A stretch of DNA of 49,182 nucleotides from Parachlamydiaceae bacterium (GCA_013816265.1 JACDES010000002.1:1-49182), one strand, 5' to 3'. Positions 34,506 through 42,575 are shown, counted from the first letter of the stretch. Made by a program: numbers and translations. Notes: generated by a model from the letters alone, not told the origin.

Positions 34506-35337
34506 GATTTTTGAGGGAGAGTCTTACTGTGACCGGCATTCCTTGCCTCAAGCCATTATCAGGATTATCAGCTATAACTCTAAGACGGTAAACAAGGTCT
34601 GTTCGCAATTGTGTTGTTTCAACAGTTTTTGGAGTAAATTCTGCAACAGGAGAAATAAATCCGATATGTCCTTTATAGACTTTGCCGTTATATGTGTCGG
34701 TATATATTTCTGCCTCCATACCAGGATAAATTAAACCGAGATCAGGTTCTGCGATAAAAGTGCGGATCCATACTGGAGAGATGAGAGAAAGAGTATAGAC
34801 AGGATCAGCTTCTCTTACTATTGTTCCAGGTTCTCTAATACGTGTGAGGATTGTTCCGTCATTTGGGGCATATATTTCCGTATCATTTAAACTCGTTGTA
34901 GCAACACCTAATGCAGCTTCGACTTGCTTACGATTAGCAGTATAGATATTAAACGATGCCAAGGAGTTATCGTAATCTTCTTGCGAAACACCGCCTCCGA
35001 CACGTAATTCCTCTCTTCTTTTAAGTATCATTTCTGCGTTTGTTAATTGCGCTTTGTTTGCTTCTACATTAGCAACAGCTTGTTCTACTTGATCTGCATA
35101 AGGTTGTTTATCTAAGGTAGCCATCAAGGTACCAGCAGTGACTAAATCCCCTTCTTGCCATGGCATCTCAGCAACACGACCAAAAACGCGAAAACCCAGA
35201 TCAACTTGGCGCACATCGACATTTCCAAATAGTGTTAGGTGATCTTTTTTCTTTTCTTTTTCTTTGTAATAAAGGAAATAATAGATTCCACATCCTATTA
35301 GAAGCGAAAGTAGAATTAATACAAGAAGCTTGCGCAT
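34480..35337 (-). CDS. HlyD-family membrane fusion protein, YbhG-like
   Basis: Periplasmic adaptor of the ABC exporter, 285 residues, first gene of the operon. The N-terminus LLVLILLSLLIGCGIYYF can anchor it as a helix or, through LIGC (Cys16), as a lipoprotein. Then come a barrel-sandwich half (GRVAEMPWQEGDLVTAGTLM), a short coiled-coil hairpin (about 80-145), the second half (APNDGTILTRIREPGTIV) and a beta-barrel (WIRTFIAEPDLGLIYPGMEA). The arrangement adaptor, double ATPase, two permeases is that of ybhG-F-S-R. The short hairpin is usual for adaptors that meet a TolC/OprM-type channel. Confidence 0.92.
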   Translation of the reverse strand: MRKLLVLILLSLLIGCGIYYFLYYKEKEKKKDHLTLFGNVDVRQVDLGFRVFGRVAEMPWQEGDLVTAGTLMATLDKQPYADQVEQAVANVEANKAQLTNAEMILKRREELRVGGGVSQEDYDNSLASFNIYTANRKQVEAALGVATTSLNDTEIYAPNDGTILTRIREPGTIVREADPVYTLSLISPVWIRTFIAEPDLGLIYPGMEAEIYTDTYNGKVYKGHIGFISPVAEFTPKTVETTQLRTDLVYRLRVIADNPDNGLRQGMPVTVRLSLKNHEDKKASE

Positions 35338-35541
35338 GCTTTTGATCCATGATAAATAAAAAGAATAGTAATACTTATCTTTTCAATTTTTTCATATCTA
35401 TTTTCACAATAAAATGAGGTTATGTGCTGGTAAAAGTTAATCTTTTAATAAACATTCAATTTTGATAGGTTATTTTTTGGATTGTTAACATTAAATGCAG
35501 AGGTTTTTATATGGGTCTTCTATCTTTTACTTTGGGGGTAT

Positions 35542-35710
35542 GCGTCAAATCTAGGCATGTAGACAAATATGGCGCTTCATAACAAAGCGAAAGAGGACTT
35601 TCGCACTCCAAACGCTTTGCGTAGCTTTAAGAAATATTTACGCTACAGATCCAAAGCTACGCGTAGCGTTTGGAGTGCGAAAGTCCTCTTTCGCTTTCAT
35701 TTTCACTACA
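35542..35710. repeat. Family D palindromic element, copy 2
   Basis: An inverted repeat whose first 94 bases equal those at 26659. The right arm differs only around the loop: 'atttacgctacagatccaaa', then gctacgcgtagc here. The loop-proximal gctacgcgtagc is itself a perfect palindrome. The remaining parts of the 35338-35757 gap are AT-rich without a visible gene. Confidence 0.9.
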
Positions 35711-35757
35711 AACAATACCAGCCACAACTTAACGCCCCTACTCCAAAGTTTAGAAAT

Positions 35758-36423
35758 TTAAAGTAGTTTATTGAAATCAGCAGGTAAAGGGGCCTCAATC
35801 GTCATAATTTCTTGTTTTACAGGATGGGGAAACTGAAGACGTCCATGATGTAAAGCAATACCAGATCCCGTATACAAGACCTTTGCTCCATATTTGGTAT
35901 CTCCAATAATAGGACAACCAATTTCAGCTAGCTGCAAACGTATTTGATGATATCTGCCTGTTTCTAGATTAATTTCAAGTAATGTTCTATCATTAAATTG
36001 CTTAACAGTTTTATAAGACAAACGAGCTATTTTAGCTTGTGGATAGCTTTTAGAAACAATTTGAGCATGATAATCATCATGAACCATATAATTTTCTAAC
36101 TCGCCTGATTCTTTCGGTGGCCTTCCCTCAACTAATGCCAAGTAGGTCTTTACAGTTTTTTTATCCCGAATAGATTCATTGAGCCTAGATAACGCTTTAC
36201 TGGTTCTACCAAAAACAATGATGCCGCTTGCCGGCTTGTCAAGGCGATGAACAGCCTCTAAGAACACATTTCCTGGTTTTTGATATGTAACTTTAATCCA
36301 TTCTTTTGCTCGTTGTTCTAAACTATCTTGTTCAGTCCCACTTGGCTGCGTGAGCAATCCGGATGGCTTATTAACAACTAAAAGATGATTGTCCTCATAA
36401 AGAACATCAATAAGTGTATTCAT
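35758..36423 (-). CDS. RluA-family pseudouridine synthase
   Basis: Converts specific uridines of rRNA or tRNA to pseudouridine. 221 residues, short for RluC/RluD and lacking the N-terminal S4 domain, so nearer RluA or TruC in layout. Catalytic motif HRLDKPASGIIVFGRT contains Asp62; NKPSGLLTQP and LETGRYHQIRLQLAEIGCPI are also conserved. Target base unknown. The ATG overlaps the stop of the upstream RNA methyltransferase (ATGA), so the two form part of an RNA-modification operon with the gene at 37259. Confidence 0.92.
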   Translation of the reverse strand: MNTLIDVLYEDNHLLVVNKPSGLLTQPSGTEQDSLEQRAKEWIKVTYQKPGNVFLEAVHRLDKPASGIIVFGRTSKALSRLNESIRDKKTVKTYLALVEGRPPKESGELENYMVHDDYHAQIVSKSYPQAKIARLSYKTVKQFNDRTLLEINLETGRYHQIRLQLAEIGCPIIGDTKYGAKVLYTGSGIALHHGRLQFPHPVKQEIMTIEAPLPADFNKLL

Positions 36424-37262
36424 ATTTTTTTGTTCGTTTTTTTACGTTGACGATGAGCTTCATACAAAAGAAGAGTCGTAGCCATCGCTACATTCAAAGA
36501 GTCTGCAACACCATTCATCGGAATACTTACTTGAAGATGGGCTTGCTCCATCCATCGCTTCGAAAGGCCTAATTGTTCTGTTCCAACAGCAATAGCAACT
36601 GGACCTGAAACATCCACTTCCGTGAATTCTTTATCGGCTTGAGGAGTAGCTGCGAGAATATAAACCCCATGTTTTTTTAACCATTCAAGTGTTTCTTCCC
36701 CTTTAGCTTCAACAGTTGGAACAGTAAACAAAGTTCCTACACTTGCTCGTACAACATTTGGATTATATATATCTGTACATCGATCACAGACAATAAGGGC
36801 ATCAACACCGACAGCATCAGAAGAGCGTAATATTGTTCCTAAATTACCAGGTTTTTCTATTGCCTCTGCGACGACTAAAAGGGGAGGTTTTCCTGTTTTA
36901 AAGATATAATCTAAGTCACTTAGTCCCATTTTTTTTTGCGTTGCAATGGCAATTACCCCATCTGGACGGTCACGATAAGAAATTTTTTCGAATACTTTTT
37001 GAGTGCATGTATATTGTTGAGCACCGCGCGCATTGATTCGTTGGATTAATGCTGGTTCATTAGTTCCTAAAAAAAGTTCGGGGCAAACAAAAATGGCATT
37101 TATTTTCCAATTTGCATCTGTGGCACGAAGAATTTCACGATATCCTTCTATGATAAAAGTACCTGTACGATCACGCTCATGACGTTCTCGTAGGTGAATA
37201 ATATCTTTTACATTTGGATTCTGAAGACTGCTTAATAGAATCGGAGTCCGATTTTGATTCAT
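36420..37262 (-). CDS. TrmH/SpoU-family RNA 2'-O-methyltransferase
   Basis: About 280 residues. An N-terminal substrate-binding domain (SLQNPNVKDIIHLRERHERD, FIIEGYREILRA) precedes the SPOUT knot with three motifs: EKPGNLGTILRSSDAVGVDA, then AVGTEQLGLSKRW, then IPMNGVADSLNVAMATTLLL. It probably methylates a ribose in rRNA, although the site is unknown. I prefer the ATG at 37262 because it overlaps the stop of the upstream gene as ATGA, like the next junction; an ATG at 37274 would add MDGY. Confidence 0.9.
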   Translation of the reverse strand: MNQNRTPILLSSLQNPNVKDIIHLRERHERDRTGTFIIEGYREILRATDANWKINAIFVCPELFLGTNEPALIQRINARGAQQYTCTQKVFEKISYRDRPDGVIAIATQKKMGLSDLDYIFKTGKPPLLVVAEAIEKPGNLGTILRSSDAVGVDALIVCDRCTDIYNPNVVRASVGTLFTVPTVEAKGEETLEWLKKHGVYILAATPQADKEFTEVDVSGPVAIAVGTEQLGLSKRWMEQAHLQVSIPMNGVADSLNVAMATTLLLYEAHRQRKKTNKKI

Positions 37263-38116
37263 ATACCCATCCATTTGGCATAGGTTCCACTTGGAACTTC
37301 AAAGACTCCTGGTTTCCCCCTGAGGACCATTTCTCCTACTTCAAGCTTGCCTTTCAAATCTTTCATTGCTTGAGTCATCAAATGTTGCATCACGATGGGA
37401 GAAAATCCTGGTGTATGGCAAGAAAAAAGCATAAAAAGTGGTTTTGCACTTAACAGCTGTCTGCAACTTTGAAGTAATGGAATAATTTCTTCTTCAATTT
37501 TGAAAATCTCCCCTTTTGCACCTCTACCAAAACTTGGGGGATCTAAGATAATTCCCTCATATTGAGATCCACGGCGCAATTCACGAGCTAAAAATTTAGT
37601 TACATCATCGATAATCCACCGAACGGGCGCTTTTTCGAGTCCACTGAATGCCGCATTTTCTCTTGCCCAGCTCACCATTCCCTTAGAGGCATCTAGATGG
37701 CATACTGACGCACCTCCTCTAGCAGCTGCCAAAGTGGAACCTCCCGAATAGGCAAAAAGATTTAAGACGCGTGGCTTCTGTTCTCCATTCGAATTTTCTT
37801 TAACCGTATTTTGGATCCACTCCCAAAACGGCTTTTGTTCGGGAAAGATTCCTAAATGGCCGAAATCAGTGGGTGAAATTTTAAAAACGATATTCGCGAC
37901 TTCAATTTTCCACATTTCAGGAAGAGATCGATTCATTATCCATTTATTTTCTTCATCTCTCGAAAAAATAGCATCTGCCTTATTCCAAACATCTTGACTC
38001 AACTGCGGCTTCCAAACAGCCTGTGAACATGGTCTTGAAAGGACATATGGCCCAAATTGTTCCAATTTACGTCCGTTGCCGCTATCTATTAAAGTATAAT
38101 TTTGTGAATTTGTCAT
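37259..38116 (-). CDS. SAM-dependent rRNA methyltransferase, RlmI/YccW-related
   Basis: 285 residues with a class I methyltransferase domain: VLNLFAYSGGSTLAAARGGA (SAM loop), HLDASKGMVSWARENAAFSG and the catalytic IILDPPSFGRGAKGEIF. These match the Methyltrans_SAM group (RlmI/RlmK-C). It lacks the N-terminal PUA domain of E. coli RlmI and begins with a short beta-rich segment, so the RNA target is uncertain. It is the first gene of an overlapping three-gene RNA-modification operon. Confidence 0.88.
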   Translation of the reverse strand: MTNSQNYTLIDSGNGRKLEQFGPYVLSRPCSQAVWKPQLSQDVWNKADAIFSRDEENKWIMNRSLPEMWKIEVANIVFKISPTDFGHLGIFPEQKPFWEWIQNTVKENSNGEQKPRVLNLFAYSGGSTLAAARGGASVCHLDASKGMVSWARENAAFSGLEKAPVRWIIDDVTKFLARELRRGSQYEGIILDPPSFGRGAKGEIFKIEEEIIPLLQSCRQLLSAKPLFMLFSCHTPGFSPIVMQHLMTQAMKDLKGKLEVGEMVLRGKPGVFEVPSGTYAKWMGI

Positions 38117-38191
38117 ATTAGTATTTGTTATTGAGTTTTGAATACATATATATAAAATTAGAGCAATTAGATTTATTAATCAAGAATGATT

Positions 38192-38779
38192 CTAAGAGAC
38201 ATTTGATTCATTTTTTAAAAAATATAGAAGCTTTTGCAATACTATCTCAGCGGATTGATTGATAATTTCTTGTCGATTCCCTTTTAATTGAAAAGACCAG
38301 GTATAAATGGGGTAATTTTTTTTACAAATCGCTGCCCAGATTGTTCCTACTGGTTTTTCAGTTGTTCCTCCACTTGGGCCAGCGATTCCAGAAATGGCAA
38401 CAGAATAGTCACTTCCAATTAATTGCATAACACCATTAGCCATTAATTCAACAACTTCCCGACTCACAGCTCCTGAATTTAATAAAATCTCTTGGTCCAC
38501 ACCTAAAATTCTAATTTTCATCTCATTACAATAAGCAATAACTGATCCTAAAAAATATTGTGAGCATCCTGGAAGTTTAGTAATTCGAGATGATACAGAA
38601 CCGCCGGTGCATGACTCGGCAAGACTTAAAGTTAAGCCTCTTTCGATTAAGGTTTGATGGATGATTTCTTCTAGTGATTGGGTCAATTTTGCTTCTCCAC
38701 TACCGTTTGTAGATTTATACCATAAGAATAACCGTACTCTTTTTGGCATTAAACTTGCAATCCTCTCTTGATGATTCAT
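38192..38779 (-). CDS. CinA C-terminal / nicotinamide-nucleotide amidase PncC
   Basis: Deamidates NMN to nicotinate mononucleotide in pyridine nucleotide recycling. The 195 residues hold LTLSLAESCTGGSVSSRITK, LGSVIAYCNEMKIRILGV, SGAVSREVVELMANGVM and SGIAGPSGGTTEKPVGTIWA, which are diagnostic. The N-terminal 30 residues exceed the usual stand-alone length, so the true start may be the ATG at 38749. A divergent Ppx/GppA gene starts only 31 bases away if the first ATG is used. Confidence 0.9.
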   Translation of the reverse strand: MNHQERIASLMPKRVRLFLWYKSTNGSGEAKLTQSLEEIIHQTLIERGLTLSLAESCTGGSVSSRITKLPGCSQYFLGSVIAYCNEMKIRILGVDQEILLNSGAVSREVVELMANGVMQLIGSDYSVAISGIAGPSGGTTEKPVGTIWAAICKKNYPIYTWSFQLKGNRQEIINQSAEIVLQKLLYFLKNESNVS

Positions 38780-38810
38780 GTTACAACCTGATATTGCAAA
38801 AGGAGAAATT

Positions 38811-39866
38811 ATGAATAAATGGACATTTCTTCTAATTTTAGTTGTTCTCGGTATTTTTGCAGCAATTTTCTGGATTCCTATTCCGTATTATTCTTCTTCA
38901 ATTCATCCACATGCAACAAATATAGAAGTGAGGGCAGCTATCGATATTGGCTCTGGTGCTACAAATTTAAAAGTTGCTAATGTAAACCGTGATACCGATA
39001 AGATTGTTTCGCAAATTTTTGAACAATCTATCCCTGTGCCCTATCAAAAGCACCTCGAAAAATCAAGTAACAATACATTTGATAATGAAGTGATGGAACA
39101 AGGTATCCAAGCAATAAAAGCCTTAAAAGAAAAGGCTGATAGTTATCACGTTAAAAAAGTTGTTGCTGTTGCCACCGCGGCTTTTCGTAAAGCTGATAAC
39201 GCAAGCCAATTTGCTCAAGAAATTGAAAAATTGACAGGTGTTCGTGTTCACATCATTGATCAAGATGAAGAAGGGATATTGGCCTTCAGGGGAGCTCTTG
39301 CTATCACACCCATTGAAGCGAATCAAACCCTAGTTTGGGATATCGGTGGCGGAAGTATGCAATTGACAACTTTGACTGATGCAGGAAGCTATTTAGTAGA
39401 AAAAGGAAAACTTGCTTCTATTCCATTTAAAAATGCAATTATTCAAGAAATTAAGCATCAAGATATACAAAAGGTGCATTCTCCAAATCCACTAAGTCCT
39501 GAAGAGATGCAACAAGCATTACAATATGCTGAACAGAAGGCAAGAGAAACAGATCCTTATATAAAAGAGAAAATAATCAATCCAAATACAAAAATATTAG
39601 CTGTTGGCAGTCTATTCAAATACGCCATTCGCCCTCTTATTAATGATCAATCGACACTATTACCAGGTGATTTAGAGAAAGCCGTGCAAGGTTTTGCAAA
39701 TAAAACCGATTCAGATCTCCCTGGCGGAGCATTAGCTGAAGTGGCTGTTTCAAATCCGTTATTGGTTTTAGGGTACATGAAGGGATTAGATATCAAAGAG
39801 GTAGAAATAATAAGTGTGAACAACGCGGATGGAGCATTGACATATCCAGTTTATTGGGCTGATTAA
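38811..39866 (+). CDS. Ppx/GppA phosphatase-family protein with N-terminal anchor
   Basis: 351 residues from the ATG at 38811, chosen because AGGAG lies five bases upstream. An N-terminal hydrophobic helix (FLLILVVLGIFAAIFWIPI) suggests membrane anchoring or export, unusual for cytoplasmic Ppx/GppA enzymes. The ASKHA motifs follow: AAIDIGSGATNLKVANV, then VVAVATAAFRKADNASQF, DEEGILAFRGAL and LVWDIGGGSMQLTT. Activity may be polyphosphate or pppGpp hydrolysis, but the family is broad and the location would argue for another phosphate substrate. Confidence 0.83.
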   Translation: MNKWTFLLILVVLGIFAAIFWIPIPYYSSSIHPHATNIEVRAAIDIGSGATNLKVANVNRDTDKIVSQIFEQSIPVPYQKHLEKSSNNTFDNEVMEQGIQAIKALKEKADSYHVKKVVAVATAAFRKADNASQFAQEIEKLTGVRVHIIDQDEEGILAFRGALAITPIEANQTLVWDIGGGSMQLTTLTDAGSYLVEKGKLASIPFKNAIIQEIKHQDIQKVHSPNPLSPEEMQQALQYAEQKARETDPYIKEKIINPNTKILAVGSLFKYAIRPLINDQSTLLPGDLEKAVQGFANKTDSDLPGGALAEVAVSNPLLVLGYMKGLDIKEVEIISVNNADGALTYPVYWAD

Positions 39867-39964
39867 TTTGCCCCTTTTTACGTGCCCGTGCACTTGCCCG
39901 TGCCCGTGCCCGATGTCCTTTTTTCACAATCCAATGCCCGATTTGGTGATTCCCACAGATGTAC

Positions 39965-40182
39965 GCGCCACTCTTCGTGTCTTTGTGTCTTTGTGTTGAA
40001 TTTTTTGCGCCATTTCTAATAGTAGCTATTGGAGATATCGAAAACGTCAATTGTATTAATGATTATGCTATGAAGCAATCCAGAGCCTCGTATTAATTAA
40101 ACACAAAGACACAAAGACACTAAGAAAGCGCGCCACTCTTCGTGTCTTTATGTTGAATTTTTTGCGCCATTTCTAATAGTAG
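39965..40182. repeat. Family E repeats, two direct copies and one inverted arm
   Basis: Copies at 39965-40025 and 40130-40182 share 'gcgccactcttcgtgtcttt', then atgttgaattttttgcgcc and atttctaatagtag. The second lacks one nine-base 'gtctttgtg' unit, consistent with slippage. A complementary arm 'aaacacaaagacacaaagac', then actaagaaa lies at 40099-40127. Nearby are the simple repeats 'cgtgcccgtgcacttgcccg', then tgcccgtgccc (39880-39912) and 'gcatgagcatgagcatgcgc' (40187-40206). No gene is seen in 39867-40242. Confidence 0.85.
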
Positions 40183-40242
40183 TGGGTAAAAGCATGAGCA
40201 TGAGCATGCGCACGTAAAAAGGCGCATAGGAATGGAAAGGGG

Positions 40243-40953
40243 TTAAGAAGTGAAAACCCGAATACCTCTTTCAAGCAATTGAGGATGAATATTAATCCAA
40301 TCAAAGCATAGCTTTCCAAGTCTAATAGGAGAATTCGTTCTTTTTTCATGAACAATGAATGGCGTTGCCACAGTGTTGTTTCGAATCCATCTTTGCAATA
40401 ATTTAAATAGAGTTGTGTTTGGAAACTCGGGACTTTCATTTACTGTTTTAACTTCGAATAAGTCATTTTGGAATAACTGTGGATAAGAAAATTGAATACC
40501 CCATACAATTGATTGGGGACCAAGTACCATCGAACGAAATTTTCCATCCACTTCTGAATAATCAAATTTATGTGGCTGAAGTTGAATGACGGGCCTTTCT
40601 GCCTTTATTAATTGACGGTCTCCTTCGATACTAATTGCATATAAAACATCTGAAGTTACTGTCCATACAGAAGAAAAACATGTGCGCCAAAAAACATCTT
40701 GAACAGGCATTTCACCCTTTTTTAAAGCATCAATATATTTTTTATAACAATTGATAAAATCCTGATGTCCGATTTCCGCTTGTGATGCTGCAACTGGTCC
40801 ACTGACTAAAAATATGCCGAAATTGCCCAAATGGGATATCAGTTTTTCCATTTCTTGCACATCAAGGAGAACAGGAATTGTCAGCCATTTGGATGCTTGT
40901 AAAGATGGTTTTGCCTTAATTTTTATTGATATTGGAGAAGATGGCTGCAACAT
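40243..40953 (-). CDS. Hypothetical protein in the lspA operon
   Basis: 236 residues, no family recognised. The ATG lies nine bases after the lspA stop on the same strand, so it is co-transcribed with nrdR-dksA-lspA. No signal peptide; one hydrophobic stretch (ISHLGNFGIFLVSGPVAAS) is too short and polar for a firm helix. Aromatic-rich segments such as GPQSIVWGIQFSYPQLF are visible in the second half. A conserved chlamydial protein of envelope or lipoprotein handling would fit the neighbourhood but is not shown. Confidence 0.65.
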   Translation of the reverse strand: MLQPSSPISIKIKAKPSLQASKWLTIPVLLDVQEMEKLISHLGNFGIFLVSGPVAASQAEIGHQDFINCYKKYIDALKKGEMPVQDVFWRTCFSSVWTVTSDVLYAISIEGDRQLIKAERPVIQLQPHKFDYSEVDGKFRSMVLGPQSIVWGIQFSYPQLFQNDLFEVKTVNESPEFPNTTLFKLLQRWIRNNTVATPFIVHEKRTNSPIRLGKLCFDWINIHPQLLERGIRVFTS

Positions 40954-40961
40954 AATTGCTG

Positions 40962-41492
40962 TTATTTCTCTTTCCAGGATAAGAGGAACAGTGTTCCAAT
41001 ACCTATTGATATGGCACTATCGGCTACGTTGAAAACAGGGAAATCATAACCCCATAAAACAAAATGGAACATGTCGACAACATATCCATAAGAAAAGAAG
41101 TCTATTACGTTACCTATGGCTCCCCCAACTATAAGGAGGAGTGGAATCTGCCATGAATTGTGTTTGTTAAAAAAGAAGAGATAAACTAATGTTCCGGCAA
41201 TCAAAAAAAGGCGGAAAATAATTAAAGGTAACTGATAATCCCCTAAAAATCCCCAAGCCGCCCCTTTATTTGTCATAAAATTAATCGAAAATTCTATTCC
41301 CAAAAAATTCTTAAATATCCCCACACCGCCATATGGATAATAATAGTAACTATGTTGAGATAAAGGAATAAATTTATAAACAAAATATTTAGTTAACTGG
41401 TCGAGTAAAAGCACCAAGCCTATAACGATGAATGCTAGGCAACAATTTTTTATATAGTTTTTGGAAAGCTCTTCAGCTCGACATTCTTCCAT
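40962..41492 (-). CDS. Prolipoprotein signal peptidase LspA
   Basis: Inner-membrane aspartyl protease that cuts lipid-modified prolipoproteins. 176 residues, four helices. Conserved motifs are LLLDQLTK (28-35), NKGAAWGF (75-82), GGAIGNVIDFFSYGYVVDM (123-141) and FNVADSAI (154-161), giving the catalytic pair Asp140 and Asp158. The residue after Asp131 is Phe where most LspA have Arg. It starts about six bases after the dksA stop; nrdR-dksA-lspA is a chlamydial gene order. Lipoproteins in this window (hydrolase, efflux channel) are likely clients. Confidence 0.95.
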   Translation of the reverse strand: MEECRAEELSKNYIKNCCLAFIVIGLVLLLDQLTKYFVYKFIPLSQHSYYYYPYGGVGIFKNFLGIEFSINFMTNKGAAWGFLGDYQLPLIIFRLFLIAGTLVYLFFFNKHNSWQIPLLLIVGGAIGNVIDFFSYGYVVDMFHFVLWGYDFPVFNVADSAISIGIGTLFLLSWKEK

Positions 41493-41498
41493 GGATTA

Positions 41499-41864
41499 CT
41501 ACAAAAGACCTTTTTCAAATTTTTCTTGAGCTTTAACTGTCATGACAGCATAAGGAACAGCATCCAATCGAGCTACAGGGATTTCTTCTCCAGTAATATC
41601 ACAAATACCATAGGTATTTTCTTCAATTTTCTCCATCGCACGCTCAATTTGTCTCAGAATATTATATTCTTTATTTGTCAATTCAAGACTAATCGTTCTA
41701 TCAAAGTCATCAGTGCCTTGATCAGCTTGATGTTGAGAATACCCTGTCGCTTCATCAGGAGTTTTTACTTCTGCTGTAGATCCCTTTAAGGATTGTGTCA
41801 GCTGTGCGCGCATTTGTTCTAAGCGAGCTTTAAATTTTGCAACTTCTGTTTTTTTCAAAGCCAT
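41499..41864 (-). CDS. DksA/TraR-family transcription factor
   Basis: 121 residues. A long coiled coil carries acidic residues at its tip (GTDDFDRT, Asp52, Asp53 and Asp55), the part that reaches into the RNA polymerase secondary channel in DksA. The C-terminal finger is YGICDITGEEIPVARLDAVP with only Cys88 of the four zinc ligands, so it should fold without zinc like other cysteine-poor DksA forms. A stress-responsive role without zinc dependence is inferred. A ribosome site AGGAGGG precedes the ATG. A 166-bp palindrome separates it from nrdR. Confidence 0.9.
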   Translation of the reverse strand: MALKKTEVAKFKARLEQMRAQLTQSLKGSTAEVKTPDEATGYSQHQADQGTDDFDRTISLELTNKEYNILRQIERAMEKIEENTYGICDITGEEIPVARLDAVPYAVMTVKAQEKFEKGLL

Positions 41865-41924
41865 GATAAGCCCTCCTATTCATTTCCATAATTATTTCAA
41901 AGTCATCATCTTTCAAAAGAATAT

Positions 41925-41942
41925 TATACCACGCGTGATATA
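41925..41942. repeat. Fused family C ends
   Basis: TATACCACGCGTGATATA equals the left end TATACCACGCG and right end CGCGTGATATA of the 65-bp element at 11525, joined through their common CGCG. It looks like a copy reduced to its two ends by loss of the interior. Confidence 0.65.
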
Positions 41943-41953
41943 GTTTTGAAGAT

Positions 41954-42119
41954 TATACCACAGCTCGCTTCAAACTTGGAATTTCAACCGCGCCAAAACC
42001 TCGGGATTCGATGATCGTAAATAGATCCATATTTCTAATATTGATCTATTTACGATCATCGAATCGCGAGGATTTGGGCGCGCCGGTTGAAATCCAAGTT
42101 TGAAACGAGCTGTGGTATA
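41954..42119. repeat. Family C large palindrome between dksA and nrdR
   Basis: A 166-bp inverted repeat from TATACCACAGCTCG to CGAGCTGTGGTATA. Arms of about 75 bp are nearly complementary. The core is a perfect 23-bp stem (42005-42027 with 42043-42065) around the loop CATATTTCTAATATT. A related structure with other stem bases is at 49069-49182. It begins three bases after the nrdR stop and would form a stable hairpin in the nrdR transcript. Confidence 0.9.
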
Positions 42120-42122
42120 CAC

Positions 42123-42575
42123 TTAATCTTTATATTGTATCGTTTTAATCGCCTCTTCCAATTCGCCTAAATCTTTAAATCTCTTATAAACACACGCGAA
42201 ACGTATGTATGCAATTGGATCCAAGGCCTGAAGATGTCTGATAACAATTTCTCCCAATTCTGTCGTACTTATTTCTCTCACTTGACTCTGCATCAATTCA
42301 TCAGTAATCATCGAAGCTAACGCAACAACTTGTTCGTGACTTATTTTAGTGTGCTGACAAGCGGCTGCTAACCCATTAATAAGTTTATGCATCTGAAAGT
42401 CTTCATATGTCCCATCTCTTTTGAGAACTTGTACAGATAGTTCTACTGTTTCAAATGTCGTAAATCGTTTACTACACTGAAGACACTCCCTTCGTCTACG
42501 AATGGCATTCATTTCGGTAGCTTCGCGGGAATCTGTTACTTTTAATCCCTCATGATGGCAAAAAGGGCATTTCAT
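42123..42575 (-). CDS. Transcriptional repressor NrdR
   Basis: Nucleotide-sensing repressor of ribonucleotide reductase genes, 150 residues. A zinc ribbon with Cys3, Cys6, Cys31 and Cys34 (MKCPFCHHEG, IRRRRECLQCSKRFTTFE) is followed by an ATP-cone domain (about 50-135; VQVLKRDGTYEDFQMHKLIN, VIRHLQALDPIAYIRFACVY). Length is that of the family. It heads a minus-strand group with dksA and lspA. The spacer to the divergent hydrolase gene holds an inverted repeat at 42740-42767. Confidence 0.96.
   Translation of the reverse strand: MKCPFCHHEGLKVTDSREATEMNAIRRRRECLQCSKRFTTFETVELSVQVLKRDGTYEDFQMHKLINGLAAACQHTKISHEQVVALASMITDELMQSQVREISTTELGEIVIRHLQALDPIAYIRFACVYKRFKDLGELEEAIKTIQYKD

Noticed and set aside
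35569-35766. Frame inside the family D element
   Set aside because: Entirely repeat sequence; the matching copy at 26659 does not keep the frame.
39793-40050. Minus-strand frame over simple repeats
   Set aside because: Arg/Ala-rich translation comes from gtgccc repeats; overlaps the Ppx/GppA gene end.
19558-40182. Family E 'cacaaagacac' arms as CRISPR or tRNA-like repeats
   Set aside because: Copies are few, dispersed and in inverted pairs, without regular spacing.
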